From positions 1,054,001 through 1,118,000 of the forward strand of contig OZ244031.1 of the NCBI GenBank assembly GCA_965215045.1: DNA of 64,000 bases. Direction: 5' to 3'. Under the pieces are notes generated by a model. It was not told the origin of the DNA. It worked only from the letters and a program-made list of their open reading frames with translations, and did no database searches. Below are positions 17,610-26,381 of the stretch, piece by piece; the stretch's first letter is position 1; each line of letters begins with the position of its first letter. Position numbers and translations under genes: made by a program. The DNA is from G965215045 sp965215045. GTDB lineage: Bacteria; Pseudomonadota; Gammaproteobacteria; JABABF01.

Positions 17610-18947
17610 TTACCAGTTCAGGGCACCGCCGGTCTGGTATTCCGTGACCCGGGTTTCAAAGAAGTTCTTTTCCTTGCGCAGGTCCATGATTTCACTCATC
17701 CACGGGAAGGGGCTCTCGGTGACGCGGAACTCCGGCTGCAAACCCAGCTGCACCAGGCGTCGGTCGGCGATGTAGTGCAGGTATTTCTCCATGGTCGGGG
17801 CGTTCATGCCCAGCACGCCGTGCGGCATGGTGTCGCGCGCGTATTCCACTTCCAGGGTGGTGCCCTCCAGGATCATGTCGGCGCACTCGCGGCAGAATTC
17901 CGGCGTCCACAGCTGCGGGTTCTCCAGCTTGATCTGGTTGATCATGTCGATGCCGAAATTGAGGTGCATCGACTCATCGCGCAGGATGTACTGGAACTGC
18001 TCTGCGGTGCCGGTCATCTTGTTGCGGCGTCCCATGGACAGGATCTGCGTGAAACCGCAGTAAAAGAAGATGCCCTCCATGACCACGTAAAAAGCGACCA
18101 GGTTGCGCAGCAGGTCCTGGTCTTTTTCCAGGGTGCCGGTCTGGAAAGCCGGGTTGCTGAGTTCGCGGGTATAGCCCAGTGCCCAGGATGCTTTTTTAGC
18201 CACGGAAGGCACTTCGCGGTACATGTTGAACACCTCTCCCTCGTCCATGCTCAGCGTCTCGATGCAGTACTGGTACGCGTGCGTGTGGATCGCCTCCTCG
18301 AAGGATTGACGCAACAGGTACTGCCGGCACTCGGGATTCGTGATATGCCGGTAAATCGCCAGCACCAGGTTGTTGGCGACCAGGGAGTCCGCGGTGGAGA
18401 AAAAGCCCAGGCTGCGTTGCACGATGCGCCGCTCGTCTTCGGAGAGGCCATCCGTGCGTTTCCACAGGGCGATGTCTGCACTCATGTTGATCTCCTGGGG
18501 CATCCAGTGGTTGGCGCAGCCGTCCAGGTATTTCTGCCAGGCCCAATCGTACTTGAAGGGCACCAGCTGGTTGACATCGGCGCGGCAGTTGATCATGCGC
18601 TTGTCGTCGACCATCACGCGCGTGGCACACATCTCCAGTTCAGCCAGGCCGGGGGCGGGGTCGATTTCCTCCGCCGCCCGCACGGCCCGCGCCCGGGCAT
18701 CCGTGTGTGCAGCGGGATGCCCGGCCGCCGGTGCGCCGGCCGGTGCTTCGCTACCGGGTTGCCCCGCCGGTGCGGCCAGGGCCGAGGGCATGCCGGGATG
18801 CATCTGCAGCTGCGGGTGCCCATCCTGCAGGGATGCCGGGTCCGCGGCTGCCGGTTGCAATTGCACGACCCCGGCCGGAGCCTGCGAGCGGACGGGAACA
18901 GGAGCCTGTTCTGCGCCCTCGTAATAATCTTCTTTCCAATTCAGCAT
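17610..18947 (-). CDS. nrdB: Ribonucleotide reductase class Ia, beta subunit
   Basis: The radical-generating subunit that works with NrdA to make dNTPs. Iron ligands appear as Asp187 in STADSL and Glu/His in SFEEAIH. By alignment with R2 proteins, the radical tyrosine is the Tyr at about 210 (CRQYLLRQSF). The start at 18947 is preferred because a run of G lies about seven bases before it; another ATG is six bases upstream. Residues about 15-90 are a low-complexity Pro/Ala/Gln-rich linker not seen in E. coli NrdB, lengthening the protein to 445 residues. It follows nrdA after about 80 bp. Confidence 0.95.
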   Translation of the reverse strand: MLNWKEDYYEGAEQAPVPVRSQAPAGVVQLQPAAADPASLQDGHPQLQMHPGMPSALAAPAGQPGSEAPAGAPAAGHPAAHTDARARAVRAAEEIDPAPGLAELEMCATRVMVDDKRMINCRADVNQLVPFKYDWAWQKYLDGCANHWMPQEINMSADIALWKRTDGLSEDERRIVQRSLGFFSTADSLVANNLVLAIYRHITNPECRQYLLRQSFEEAIHTHAYQYCIETLSMDEGEVFNMYREVPSVAKKASWALGYTRELSNPAFQTGTLEKDQDLLRNLVAFYVVMEGIFFYCGFTQILSMGRRNKMTGTAEQFQYILRDESMHLNFGIDMINQIKLENPQLWTPEFCRECADMILEGTTLEVEYARDTMPHGVLGMNAPTMEKYLHYIADRRLVQLGLQPEFRVTESPFPWMSEIMDLRKEKNFFETRVTEYQTGGALNW

Positions 18948-19029
18948 GATCATTCCCCCCTTCACATTGCCTTCAAAGATTTAATCCGCCCGCATCGCAC
19001 GCGACGCAGAAAAACATGGACTCCCGGGT

Positions 19030-21912
19030 TTACTGGCAGGCCTCACAATCCGGGTCCTCGATGCTGCAGGCCTGGGCGCCGTTGCTGGGCCGGTCGCTGG
19101 GCACGGAGTTCAGGACCCCGGCATTGAGCGTCGACTTTTCAGTGGCGGTCGCACCCAGGGTGCGCAGGTAATAGGTGGTCTTGAGTCCGGATTGCCAGGC
19201 CATCCGGTACACGGTGCTGATCTTGCGACCGTCGCTGTGCGGCACGTACAGGTTCAGCGATTGCGCCTGGTCCAACCATTTCTGGCGGCGGCTGGCGGCA
19301 TCGACCAGGAAGGGCAGTTCCACTTCGAAGGCGGTGGCATACAGTGCCTTGAGTTCCTGCGGCACGCGGTCGATGGCCTGCACGCTGCCCTCGCAGTACT
19401 TGATGTCACTGACCATGACCTTGTCCCAGAGTCCCTGTTCCTTGAGGTCCCGCGCCAGGTACGGGTTGACCACGGTGAACTCCCCGGACATGTTGGACTT
19501 GGTGTACAGGTTGCTGTAGGTGGGCTCAATGGATTGGGAGACGTTGGCGATGTTGCTGATGGTCGCAGTCGGGGCGATCGCCATCACGTTGGAATTGCGC
19601 ATGCCCTGTTCCTGCACGGTCTTGCGCAGGCTGTCCCAATCCAGGCTGCGGTCCCGGTTCACCTGCAGGAACTGTTCGCCGCGTTCCGCACCCAGCAGGT
19701 CCAGCGAGTCGATGGGCAGAATGCCGCGGCTCCAGAGGGAACCCTCGTAACTGCCATACTTGCCGCGCGTCGCCGCGAGTTCGGCAGAGGCCTGGATTGC
19801 AAAGTAACTGATCGCCTCCATGGAGCGGTCGGCAAACTCCACCGCCTGCGGGGAGCTGTAGGGAATGCGCTGCTTGAACAGGGCATCCTGGAAACCCATG
19901 AGTCCGAGCCCGATCGGGCGATGCAACAGGTTGGAATTCCTGGCGGCCTCCACGGAGTAGTAATTGATGTCGATGACGTTGTCCAGCATGCGGACTGCGG
20001 TGCGTACCGTTTTTTCCAGTTTTTCCATGTCCAGGCCCTGTGCGTTGACGTGCGCGGCCAGGTTCACGGACCCCAGGTTGCACACGGCGATTTCCTCGCC
20101 GGCGCGGGTGTTCAGGGTGATCTCCGTGCACAGGTTGGAGGAGTGCACCACGCCGGTATGCTGTTGCGGTGAACGAACATTGCAGGCGTCTTTGAACGTG
20201 ATCCAGGGATGCCCCGTATCAAACAGCATGCTGATCATGCGCCGCCACAGGTCCCAGGTTTTGACTTTCTTGAAGTTGCGGAGCTCGCCCTGTGCCGCCT
20301 GCTGTTCGTATTCTTCGTAGCGTTTTTCAAAATCGCGTCCGTACAGTTCGTGCAGGTCCTGGGTTTCGTCCGGGGAAAACAGGGTCCAGTCACTGTCGTC
20401 CTGCTCCAGCCGTTTCATGAACAGGTCGGGCACCCAGTTGGCGGTGTGCATGTCATGCGTGCGCCGACGATCGTCGCCGGTGTTCTTGCGCAGCTCCAGG
20501 AATTCCTCGATGTCCAGGTGCCAGGTCTCCAGGTAACAGCAGGTGGCACCATTGCGCTTGCCTCCCTGGTTGACGGCCAGCGTGGCGTCATTCGCCACTT
20601 TCAGAAAAGGCACCACCCCCTGGGACTTGCCATTGGTGCCGCGAATATGGGACCCGATGGCGCGCACCGGGGTCCAGTCATTGCCCAGCCCGCCCGACCA
20701 CTTGGAGAGCATCGCGTTGTCGTGGATGGCGTTGAAAATCCCGTCCAGGTCATCGGGCACCGTGACCAGGTAGCAGGAGGACAGCTGCGGCTTGCAGGTG
20801 CCGGAGTTGAACAGGGTCGGCGTGGAACTCAGGTAATCAAAAGCGGACAGCAGCTGGTAGAACTCGATGGCGCGCTCCTCGCGCTGTTCTTCTTCGACGG
20901 CCAGGCCCATGGCCACGCGCATGAAAAAGATCTGCGGCAGTTCCAGGCGCTGGTCCTCCCAGTGCAGGAAATAGCGGTCATACAGTGTTTGCAGCCCCAG
21001 GTAACTGAATTGCAGGTCGCGTTCGGCCTGCAGTGCGGTGCCGATTTTTTGCAAGTCAAATTCCGCCAGCCGCGGGTCCAGCAGCTGCAGTTCCACCGCG
21101 CGTTCGATGTAGCGGGGCAGGACCTGCGGGTAGAGTGCCTGCATCTCCGACTGGCCGGCGGCGGGCAAATCGAAGATCGGCAGCACCTCGCCGCGCAGCT
21201 TGTGCAGCAGCAGCCGGGCGGTGACGAAACTGTAATCGGTATCCTGTTCGACCAGGGCGCGGCTGGAAATGATGAGCGAGGTCAGCACCTCGCTCTCGGC
21301 GACGCCATCGTACAGGCTTTCCAGGGTTTGCTCGATGATGTGGTCTGCGTCGACATGCTGCAGCCCGGCGCAGGCCTCGTGCACGAGTTCGCGCAGGCCC
21401 TGCAAGTCCAGCGGTTTGGACTGTCCGTCGGCGTCGACGACAGACAGCAGGGTCTCCGCGGTCACCGGTTCCTGTTCCTGTTCCGCCTCGCGCTCCTTGC
21501 GCCGCTGCTCGCGGTACAGCACGTACGAGCGCGCCACCTGCTGCAATTCCTCGCGCATCAGGGCCAGCTCGACCTGGTCCTGGATCTCTTCGATATGGAT
21601 CGCACCGCCGGAAGGCAGACGCTGCAGGAAGGTTTGTGTCACTCTCCGGGTCAGGCTGCGGGTAATTTCCCGCACCCGCACCGACATGGCGGACTCGGTG
21701 CCCTCCACATCCAGGAATGCCTTGGTGATCGCGATACTGATTTTCTCGTCGTTGTAGGGGACCACCGTGCCGTTGCGCTTGATAACGCCCAACTGGCCCG
21801 GCGTCGTGGCGCTGATCTCGGGCGGTGCCTGCGTTTCGGCCCGGGCGGCGGATTGTCCGTTGCCGCCGGGGGCGGGCGTCGGCTCTATGGGAGTGGGGGC
21901 GGTTTCAGGCAT
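19030..21912 (-). CDS. nrdA: Ribonucleotide reductase class Ia, alpha subunit
   Basis: The catalytic subunit, about 960 residues, starting at an ATG with AGGAGA eight bases upstream; the in-frame GTG at 21942 is less likely. After a Pro/Ala-rich leader of about 45 residues comes an ATP-cone allosteric domain (IKRNGTVVPYNDEKIS onward). The active-site motifs are SSNLCTEI, AVCNLGSVNL and the later loop around MAIAPTATISNIA. The C-terminal tail ends in a Cys pair (DCEACQ) that passes electrons from thioredoxin or glutaredoxin. The 5' region carries a strong promoter with NrdR and DnaA sites. Confidence 0.96.
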   Translation of the reverse strand: MPETAPTPIEPTPAPGGNGQSAARAETQAPPEISATTPGQLGVIKRNGTVVPYNDEKISIAITKAFLDVEGTESAMSVRVREITRSLTRRVTQTFLQRLPSGGAIHIEEIQDQVELALMREELQQVARSYVLYREQRRKEREAEQEQEPVTAETLLSVVDADGQSKPLDLQGLRELVHEACAGLQHVDADHIIEQTLESLYDGVAESEVLTSLIISSRALVEQDTDYSFVTARLLLHKLRGEVLPIFDLPAAGQSEMQALYPQVLPRYIERAVELQLLDPRLAEFDLQKIGTALQAERDLQFSYLGLQTLYDRYFLHWEDQRLELPQIFFMRVAMGLAVEEEQREERAIEFYQLLSAFDYLSSTPTLFNSGTCKPQLSSCYLVTVPDDLDGIFNAIHDNAMLSKWSGGLGNDWTPVRAIGSHIRGTNGKSQGVVPFLKVANDATLAVNQGGKRNGATCCYLETWHLDIEEFLELRKNTGDDRRRTHDMHTANWVPDLFMKRLEQDDSDWTLFSPDETQDLHELYGRDFEKRYEEYEQQAAQGELRNFKKVKTWDLWRRMISMLFDTGHPWITFKDACNVRSPQQHTGVVHSSNLCTEITLNTRAGEEIAVCNLGSVNLAAHVNAQGLDMEKLEKTVRTAVRMLDNVIDINYYSVEAARNSNLLHRPIGLGLMGFQDALFKQRIPYSSPQAVEFADRSMEAISYFAIQASAELAATRGKYGSYEGSLWSRGILPIDSLDLLGAERGEQFLQVNRDRSLDWDSLRKTVQEQGMRNSNVMAIAPTATISNIANVSQSIEPTYSNLYTKSNMSGEFTVVNPYLARDLKEQGLWDKVMVSDIKYCEGSVQAIDRVPQELKALYATAFEVELPFLVDAASRRQKWLDQAQSLNLYVPHSDGRKISTVYRMAWQSGLKTTYYLRTLGATATEKSTLNAGVLNSVPSDRPSNGAQACSIEDPDCEACQ

Positions 21913-22146
21913 GGTCTCAATCTCCTGCCGGTATTCCGGCACGCTGCGAGCAGACCGTCCGGGTCATGGATGGCCGTCTCTTTCTCTTTGGCCCGCTCCG
22001 CCCGGCTGCGCTCCAAACGGGATCCTGGTTTAAATCCGCAGCTACCGGTCTGTTTTGACCGGCCCCGGCCGATGGCGGGGGAAGCGGGAACATAAGCAGT
22101 CTGCAGCGTGAGGGTCGAGGCGGGCCAACAAGGGAAAACGCACCCC

Positions 22147-22175
22147 ATAATACTACCAGGAATTCCAATCGTCAA
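22147..22175 (-). promoter_or_regulatory. Strong sigma-70 promoter of nrdA
   Basis: On the minus strand TTGACG (22175-22170), a 17-bp spacer and TATTAT (22152-22147) give a near-consensus promoter with a start site near 22140 and a leader of about 230 nt. The -35 hexamer is overlapped by the first NrdR-like box. Confidence 0.75.
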
Positions 22176-22241
22176 TATATACTCAGAAGTAGTCTTGCAG
22201 AGACTATATGTGGATAATTCTGTGGAACAGCATATATATTG
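22173..22241. promoter_or_regulatory. NrdR-box-like sites upstream of nrdA
   Basis: Three 10-mers match the CwATATATwG core of NrdR boxes: CAATATATAC at 22173, CTATATGTGG at 22204 and ATATATATTG at 22232. The first two start 31 bp apart, the three-turn spacing known for paired NrdR boxes. NrdR represses ribonucleotide reductase genes when dATP/ATP is high. Confidence 0.65.
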
Positions 22242-22285
22242 ACTGTCTAAAGTCCGTGGAAAACCCTGGAAAAAACTGTGGATAA
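22209..22285 (-). promoter_or_regulatory. Two perfect DnaA boxes upstream of nrdA
   Basis: TTATCCACA occurs exactly on the minus strand at 22217-22209 and again at 22285-22277. Both lie upstream of the -35 and in the same orientation. In E. coli, DnaA boxes at the nrdA promoter tie reductase expression to replication, so the same link is likely here. No dnaA gene or origin-like cluster is present in the window. Confidence 0.7.
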
Positions 22286-22373
22286 ATCCCGCCCCCGGGC
22301 CCGGGTACGGCCCGCACCGCAAGGGTGAAAAATACGCCCTTATAAATCAATAACTTACAGGGTGTCTCAAAAA

Positions 22374-22600
22374 GCAGCCCCGGGAATAGGGCCCGCGGGT
22401 TCCCCGGGACCTGATCGGGGCTATGCCAGGGAGGGGGAAAAAAAGCAGCCCCGGGAATGGCAGCCGCGGGTTCCCCGGGGACTTGCCGGGGCTATGCCAG
22501 GGAGGGGGAAAAAAAGCAACCCCGGGAATGGCAGCCGCGGGTTCCCCGGGGCCTGATCGGGGCCATGCCAGGGAGGGGGAAAAAGCAGCCCCGGGAATAA
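22374..22600. repeat. 71-bp tandem repeat with internal hairpins
   Basis: Copies begin at 22374, 22445, 22516 and (partial) 22585, giving units of 71, 71 and 69 bp. Each unit contains an inverted pair CCCCGGGAA...TTCCCCGGGG and ends in GGGAGGGGGAAAAA. The array fills the gap between the nrdA control region and the 3' end of the ABC ATPase gene. No protein is encoded. Confidence 0.9.
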
Positions 22601-22619
22601 CGCGTCGACCCTGCACGCG

Positions 22620-22648
22620 CTCTTTCTTATGCGTAGCATAAGAAAGAG
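22620..22648. other. Perfect 13-bp inverted repeat
   Basis: CTCTTTCTTATGC and its exact complement GCATAAGAAAGAG flank a 3-base GTA loop. It is not GC-rich and has no T-run on either strand, so it is not a standard terminator. It lies about 200 bp past the stop of the ABC ATPase gene. The stretch 22649-22852 shows nothing else. Confidence 0.7.
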
Positions 22649-22852
22649 TGCATGAGGGCATGCGATTTTGGAAATCCGCCTGCTGAAACAAGGCACGGGG
22701 CACCGGAGGGAATGCGTGCTATAAGCGTTGCGCCGGGCCTTGTAGGACGGCCCCGGGCAACAGGCGGCGAATGTCCGGCGGCTGTCCCGCCCCGTCCGGG
22801 AAAGCACGCCGGCAGACGAGATTTCTGCCCCGCCCGGAAACCCGTCCCGTGC

Positions 22853-23962
22853 TCAGGGTGCGGTGCCGCTTGCCTCCTCCCCGGGTCTTGCGCCAGGCGG
22901 TGCGATGGCACCCTGGCTCGGAAACAGGATCAAATGTTCCAGGTCCGTGCTCACGCCAATTTCCCGGGCGAGTTCGAAATCCAGGTGGCTGGGCAGCAGT
23001 GCCTGGATGGTCTCGCCCAGGGCGGTACGCAGGGTATACAAGATGCGATCGCCGGCGAAGAGTTTTTCCAGCACCGTGCAGCGGATGGTGCTGTCCCGGT
23101 CATAGAGCACATCGTCCGGGCGCAGCAAAACGTCCACCGGTCCGGGGGCCAGGGACTGGCTGCCCGGTGCCGGCGAATGCGGAAAATCGCCCAGGGCGGT
23201 GCGCACCAGGTGATTGTCCAGCAGCTGGCCCGGGATGAAACAGCCCTGGCCGACGAAGCGGGCGACAAAACGGGATTGTGGGCGGTGATAGAGATTGTAG
23301 GGGGTATCCCACTGTTCCAACTGCCCGTCGTGCAGCAGGCCCATGGAGTCGGCAAAGCCAAAGGCCTCCTCCTGGTCGTGAGTCACCAGCAGGGCACTGA
23401 TTTTTTTCTTCTTGAGCAGGGCCTTGAGTTCCAGGTTGAGTTGGCGGCGCAGGGTGGAGTCGAGATTGGAAAAAGGCTCATCCAGCAGCAGCAACTGCGG
23501 CTCCAGCACCAGTGCCCGGGCCAGTGCCACACGCTGTTGCTGGCCGCCGGAGAGTTCCTGCGGGTAGCGCGCGGCCTCCTCTGCGCCCAGGTCCACGGTG
23601 GCCAGGGCGGCATCGACCCGGCGCTGCCGTTGCCGGGTGCTCTCCCGGTGCAGGCCGAAGGCGATATTGTCGCGTGCGCTGAGATGCGGGAACAGCGCGT
23701 ACTGTTGAAATACCAGGCCGACGCCGCGACGCTCCGGGGGGACCTGCCGCCGGGGGGTGGAGAGGATGCGGTTGCCCAGGGAGATCTGGCCCGCCGCCAG
23801 GGGTTCTAAGCCGGCGATGGCGCGCAACACGGTGGTTTTGCCGCCGCCGCTGGGACCCAGCAGGCAGCACAACTCGCCGTTTTCCACGGTGAAACTCAGT
23901 CCGCGCACCGCCGCCCGCCCGCGGTAGCGGCATTCGATGCGGCGGACTTCCAGCAGGGACAT
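22853..23962 (-). CDS. ABC transporter ATP-binding protein (FbpC/PotA-like)
   Basis: A 369-residue ATPase. Walker A is GPSGGGKTTVLRAI near residue 38, the signature is LSGGQQQRVALARAL near 137, and Walker B is LLLLDEPFSNLD near 157, followed by the switch VTHDQEEAF. A TOBE-like C-terminal region follows (residues about 240-350), as in ferric iron or polyamine/sulfate importers. No permease or binding-protein gene is adjacent, so it must pair with genes elsewhere. From memory, a similar orphan ATPase sits beside argF in Pseudomonas. The start codon lies within the first unit of a 41-bp repeat array. Confidence 0.85.
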   Translation of the reverse strand: MSLLEVRRIECRYRGRAAVRGLSFTVENGELCCLLGPSGGGKTTVLRAIAGLEPLAAGQISLGNRILSTPRRQVPPERRGVGLVFQQYALFPHLSARDNIAFGLHRESTRQRQRRVDAALATVDLGAEEAARYPQELSGGQQQRVALARALVLEPQLLLLDEPFSNLDSTLRRQLNLELKALLKKKKISALLVTHDQEEAFGFADSMGLLHDGQLEQWDTPYNLYHRPQSRFVARFVGQGCFIPGQLLDNHLVRTALGDFPHSPAPGSQSLAPGPVDVLLRPDDVLYDRDSTIRCTVLEKLFAGDRILYTLRTALGETIQALLPSHLDFELAREIGVSTDLEHLILFPSQGAIAPPGARPGEEASGTAP

Positions 23963-24124
23963 GGTGTTTTTCAGAGCGGGCGCGGGGCTGGCAACGGGGA
24001 CATGGTGTTTTTCAGGGTGGGTGCGGGACTGGCAACGGGGACAGGGTGTTTTTCAGGGCGGGCGCGGGGCTGGCAACGGGGACAGGGTGTTTTTCAGGGC
24101 GGATGCGGGACTGGCAACGGGGAC
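23956..24124. repeat. 41-bp tandem repeat spanning the ABC ATPase start
   Basis: Units recur exactly every 41 bp (23956, 23997, 24038, 24079, partial 24120), each with GGTGTTTTTCAG and CTGGCAACGGGGAC. The first unit contains the start codon of the ABC ATPase gene (23962-23960, minus strand); the second keeps an ATG at the same place and the later ones have changed it. The array occupies nearly the whole gap to argF. Confidence 0.9.
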
Positions 24125-24138
24125 ATCGCGCCCTGTCT

Positions 24139-25044
24139 TCATCCGCAGAGCAGGAATTCCAGCAGCGCTTTCTGCGCGTGCAGGCGGTTCTCCGCCTCGT
24201 CCCAGATCACCGTGTCTTCCGCGTCCAGCAGTTCGGTGCTGATCTCTTCCTCGCGATGCGCCGGCAGGCAGTGCATGTAGAGTGCATCCGGGCGCGCATG
24301 TTGCAGTAGTTCACGGTTCAACTGGTAGGCACCGAAAGCGGCGCGGCGCTGTTCGCGCTCCTGTTCCTGGCCCATGGACGCCCACACGTCGGTGACCAGG
24401 AGATCGGCGTCCCGGGCCGCTTCCACCGGGTCGCGCACCACGCGCACGGCGTCGCCGCCGGCCCGCAGTGCCGGTTCCGGGGGTTCGTATCCTTCCGGGC
24501 AGGCGATGTACAACTGGAAATCAAATTGCCGCGCCGCGTTGATGTACGAATAACAGACATTGTTGCCGTCGCCGATCCACGCCACGCGCCGCCCGGCGAT
24601 GGCACCCCGGTGTTCGGCGAAGGTCTGCATGTCTGCCAGCAACTGGCAGGGGTGGTTGCGCCCGGTCAGCGCATTGATCACCGGCACGGAAGCATGGGCG
24701 GCGAATTGTTCCAACGTCTCGTGGCGGGCGGTGCGCATGACCACGGCATCGACCATGCGCGAGAGGGTGCGCGCCGTATCCTGCGGCGGCTCCCCGCGTC
24801 CCAGCTGCAATTCGGCGGCGGCGAGAAACAGCACCTGGCCGCCCAACTGCTGCACTCCGACTTCGAAGGAGACCCGGGTGCGCGTCGAGGGTTTTTCAAA
24901 CAGCAGGGCGACCGAGCGACCGGCGAGAGCTTGCGGGCAGCGTCCCTCTGCCTGCAGGGTCTTGAGTTCGATACCCCGCTGTACGATCGCCTGCAACTCC
25001 TGCGGTGCGCAATCCATCAGGGAGAGAAAATGCCGGGTGCTCAT
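24139..25044 (-). CDS. argF: Ornithine carbamoyltransferase
   Basis: A 301-residue enzyme converting ornithine and carbamoyl phosphate to citrulline. The carbamoyl-phosphate loop KPSTRTRVSFE is near residue 50, the conserved HPCQLLADMQT near 130, and the ornithine/Cys motif MHCLPAHREEE near 260. It follows argD after six bases, forming an argD-argF operon for arginine synthesis; argG lies 7 kb away on the other strand. Confidence 0.96.
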   Translation of the reverse strand: MSTRHFLSLMDCAPQELQAIVQRGIELKTLQAEGRCPQALAGRSVALLFEKPSTRTRVSFEVGVQQLGGQVLFLAAAELQLGRGEPPQDTARTLSRMVDAVVMRTARHETLEQFAAHASVPVINALTGRNHPCQLLADMQTFAEHRGAIAGRRVAWIGDGNNVCYSYINAARQFDFQLYIACPEGYEPPEPALRAGGDAVRVVRDPVEAARDADLLVTDVWASMGQEQEREQRRAAFGAYQLNRELLQHARPDALYMHCLPAHREEEISTELLDAEDTVIWDEAENRLHAQKALLEFLLCG

Positions 25045-25050
25045 CGGCGT

Positions 25051-26226
25051 TTACATCTCTTCCAGCAATCCGCACAGGGTATCGAGCAGGGTCTGCGCCT
25101 CCTCGTCGCCCAGGACCAGGGGCGGCGTCAGGCGCACCACCCGCCCTGCGGTCACGTTGATCAGCAGGTGCCGTTCCAGGGCCCGGGCCACGAGCTCGCC
25201 GCAGGCTTCGGCGAGTTCGATGCCGATCATGAGCCCGCGCCCCCGCACCTCGACCAACTGCGGCAGTTTTGCCAGGCGTGCGCGGAACTCACCCATGAGC
25301 CGTTCGCCGAGTTGCGCAGCGCGTGCACACAGCCCCTCCTTGTCGATGGTTTCCAGCACCGCCAGTGCCGCTGCACAGGCCAGCGGATTGCCGCCGAAGG
25401 TGGAGGCGTGGTTGCCGGGTTGAAACAGTTCCGCGGCGGCACCCCGCGCCATGCAAGCACCGATCGGCACGCCGTTGCCGAGTCCCTTGGCGGTGGTCAG
25501 GATATCCGCCTGCACGCCCTCGCCCAGGGAGGCGAAATAATCGCCGGTGCGACCGTTGCCGGTCTGCACCTCGTCGCAGATCAGCAACAACTCGCGCCGG
25601 TCGCACAGTGTGCGCAGTTCCTGCAGGTACCCGGGCGGCGGCACCCGGATGCCGCCCTCGCCCAGGATCGGTTCCAGCATCACGGCGACCACGTCGGCGT
25701 TGCGTTCGACGATCGCCTGCACCGCAGCGGCATCGCCGAAAGGCGCGCGCACGAAACCGCTGACCAGGGGTTCGAACCCGGCCTGGATTTTGCGGTTTCC
25801 AGATGCGCTGAGTGTGGCCAGCGTGCGCCCGTGAAAAGAGTCCTCCATAACCACGATGCCCGGTTGGCGAATGTTTTTCCTGCGCCCGTGCAGGCGCGCC
25901 AGCTTGAATGCCGCCTCGTTCGCCTCGGCACCGGAATTGCAGAAAAATGCGCGTTCCTGCCCGGCGCAGCGCAAAAGTTTTGCGGCGAGTTGTTCCTGCA
26001 GCGGAACCCGGTAGAGGTTGGAAGTGTGCACCAGGCGACCGGCCTGTTCCTGCACGGCGGCGGCGACCGCCGGGTGCGCATGTCCCAGGCCGCACACGGC
26101 GATGCCGCTCAAGGCATCGAGAAACGCCTCGCCGTTCTCATCGTACAACCAGGCCCCCTCGCCGCGGACAAAAGCCGTCGGCAGGCGCAGGTACGTCGGC
26201 ATCAGGCCGCTGTCAGTATGGGACAT
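25051..26226 (-). CDS. argD: Acetylornithine aminotransferase
   Basis: A 391-residue class III PLP aminotransferase of arginine (and possibly lysine) synthesis. The start at 26226 (GGAAG six bases upstream) begins MSHTDSGLMPTYLRLP, as expected; the open frame upstream is not needed. The PLP lysine is in TTAKGLGNGVPIGA near residue 245, and LICDEVQTGNGRTG lies before it. It heads the argD-argF operon and is divergent from grxD. Confidence 0.93.
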   Translation of the reverse strand: MSHTDSGLMPTYLRLPTAFVRGEGAWLYDENGEAFLDALSGIAVCGLGHAHPAVAAAVQEQAGRLVHTSNLYRVPLQEQLAAKLLRCAGQERAFFCNSGAEANEAAFKLARLHGRRKNIRQPGIVVMEDSFHGRTLATLSASGNRKIQAGFEPLVSGFVRAPFGDAAAVQAIVERNADVVAVMLEPILGEGGIRVPPPGYLQELRTLCDRRELLLICDEVQTGNGRTGDYFASLGEGVQADILTTAKGLGNGVPIGACMARGAAAELFQPGNHASTFGGNPLACAAALAVLETIDKEGLCARAAQLGERLMGEFRARLAKLPQLVEVRGRGLMIGIELAEACGELVARALERHLLINVTAGRVVRLTPPLVLGDEEAQTLLDTLCGLLEEM

Positions 26227-26290
26227 GAATTCTTCCCGGGGCCGTAAAAACAAAAACGGGCGATGCGTTGCCGCGGCGCCCGTTGTGAAA

Positions 26291-26299
26291 ATTATAACA
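26291..26299 (-). promoter_or_regulatory. Extended -10 promoter of argD
   Basis: On the minus strand TGT followed by a perfect TATAAT gives an extended -10 element about 65 bp before the argD start. No good -35 is seen, which such elements do not need. Confidence 0.5.
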
Positions 26300-26381
26300 T
26301 TGTCGGACCCGGGACTTTTATGCTGTAATACAACAACCATGCGCCCCTGAAGGGGGCGGAAGACACGATGGAAAAAAGCGA

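Noticed and set aside
22147..22285. Replication origin
   Set aside because: Only two DnaA boxes are present, next to an nrdA promoter with NrdR boxes; no dnaA, dnaN or gidA neighbours and no unwinding element.
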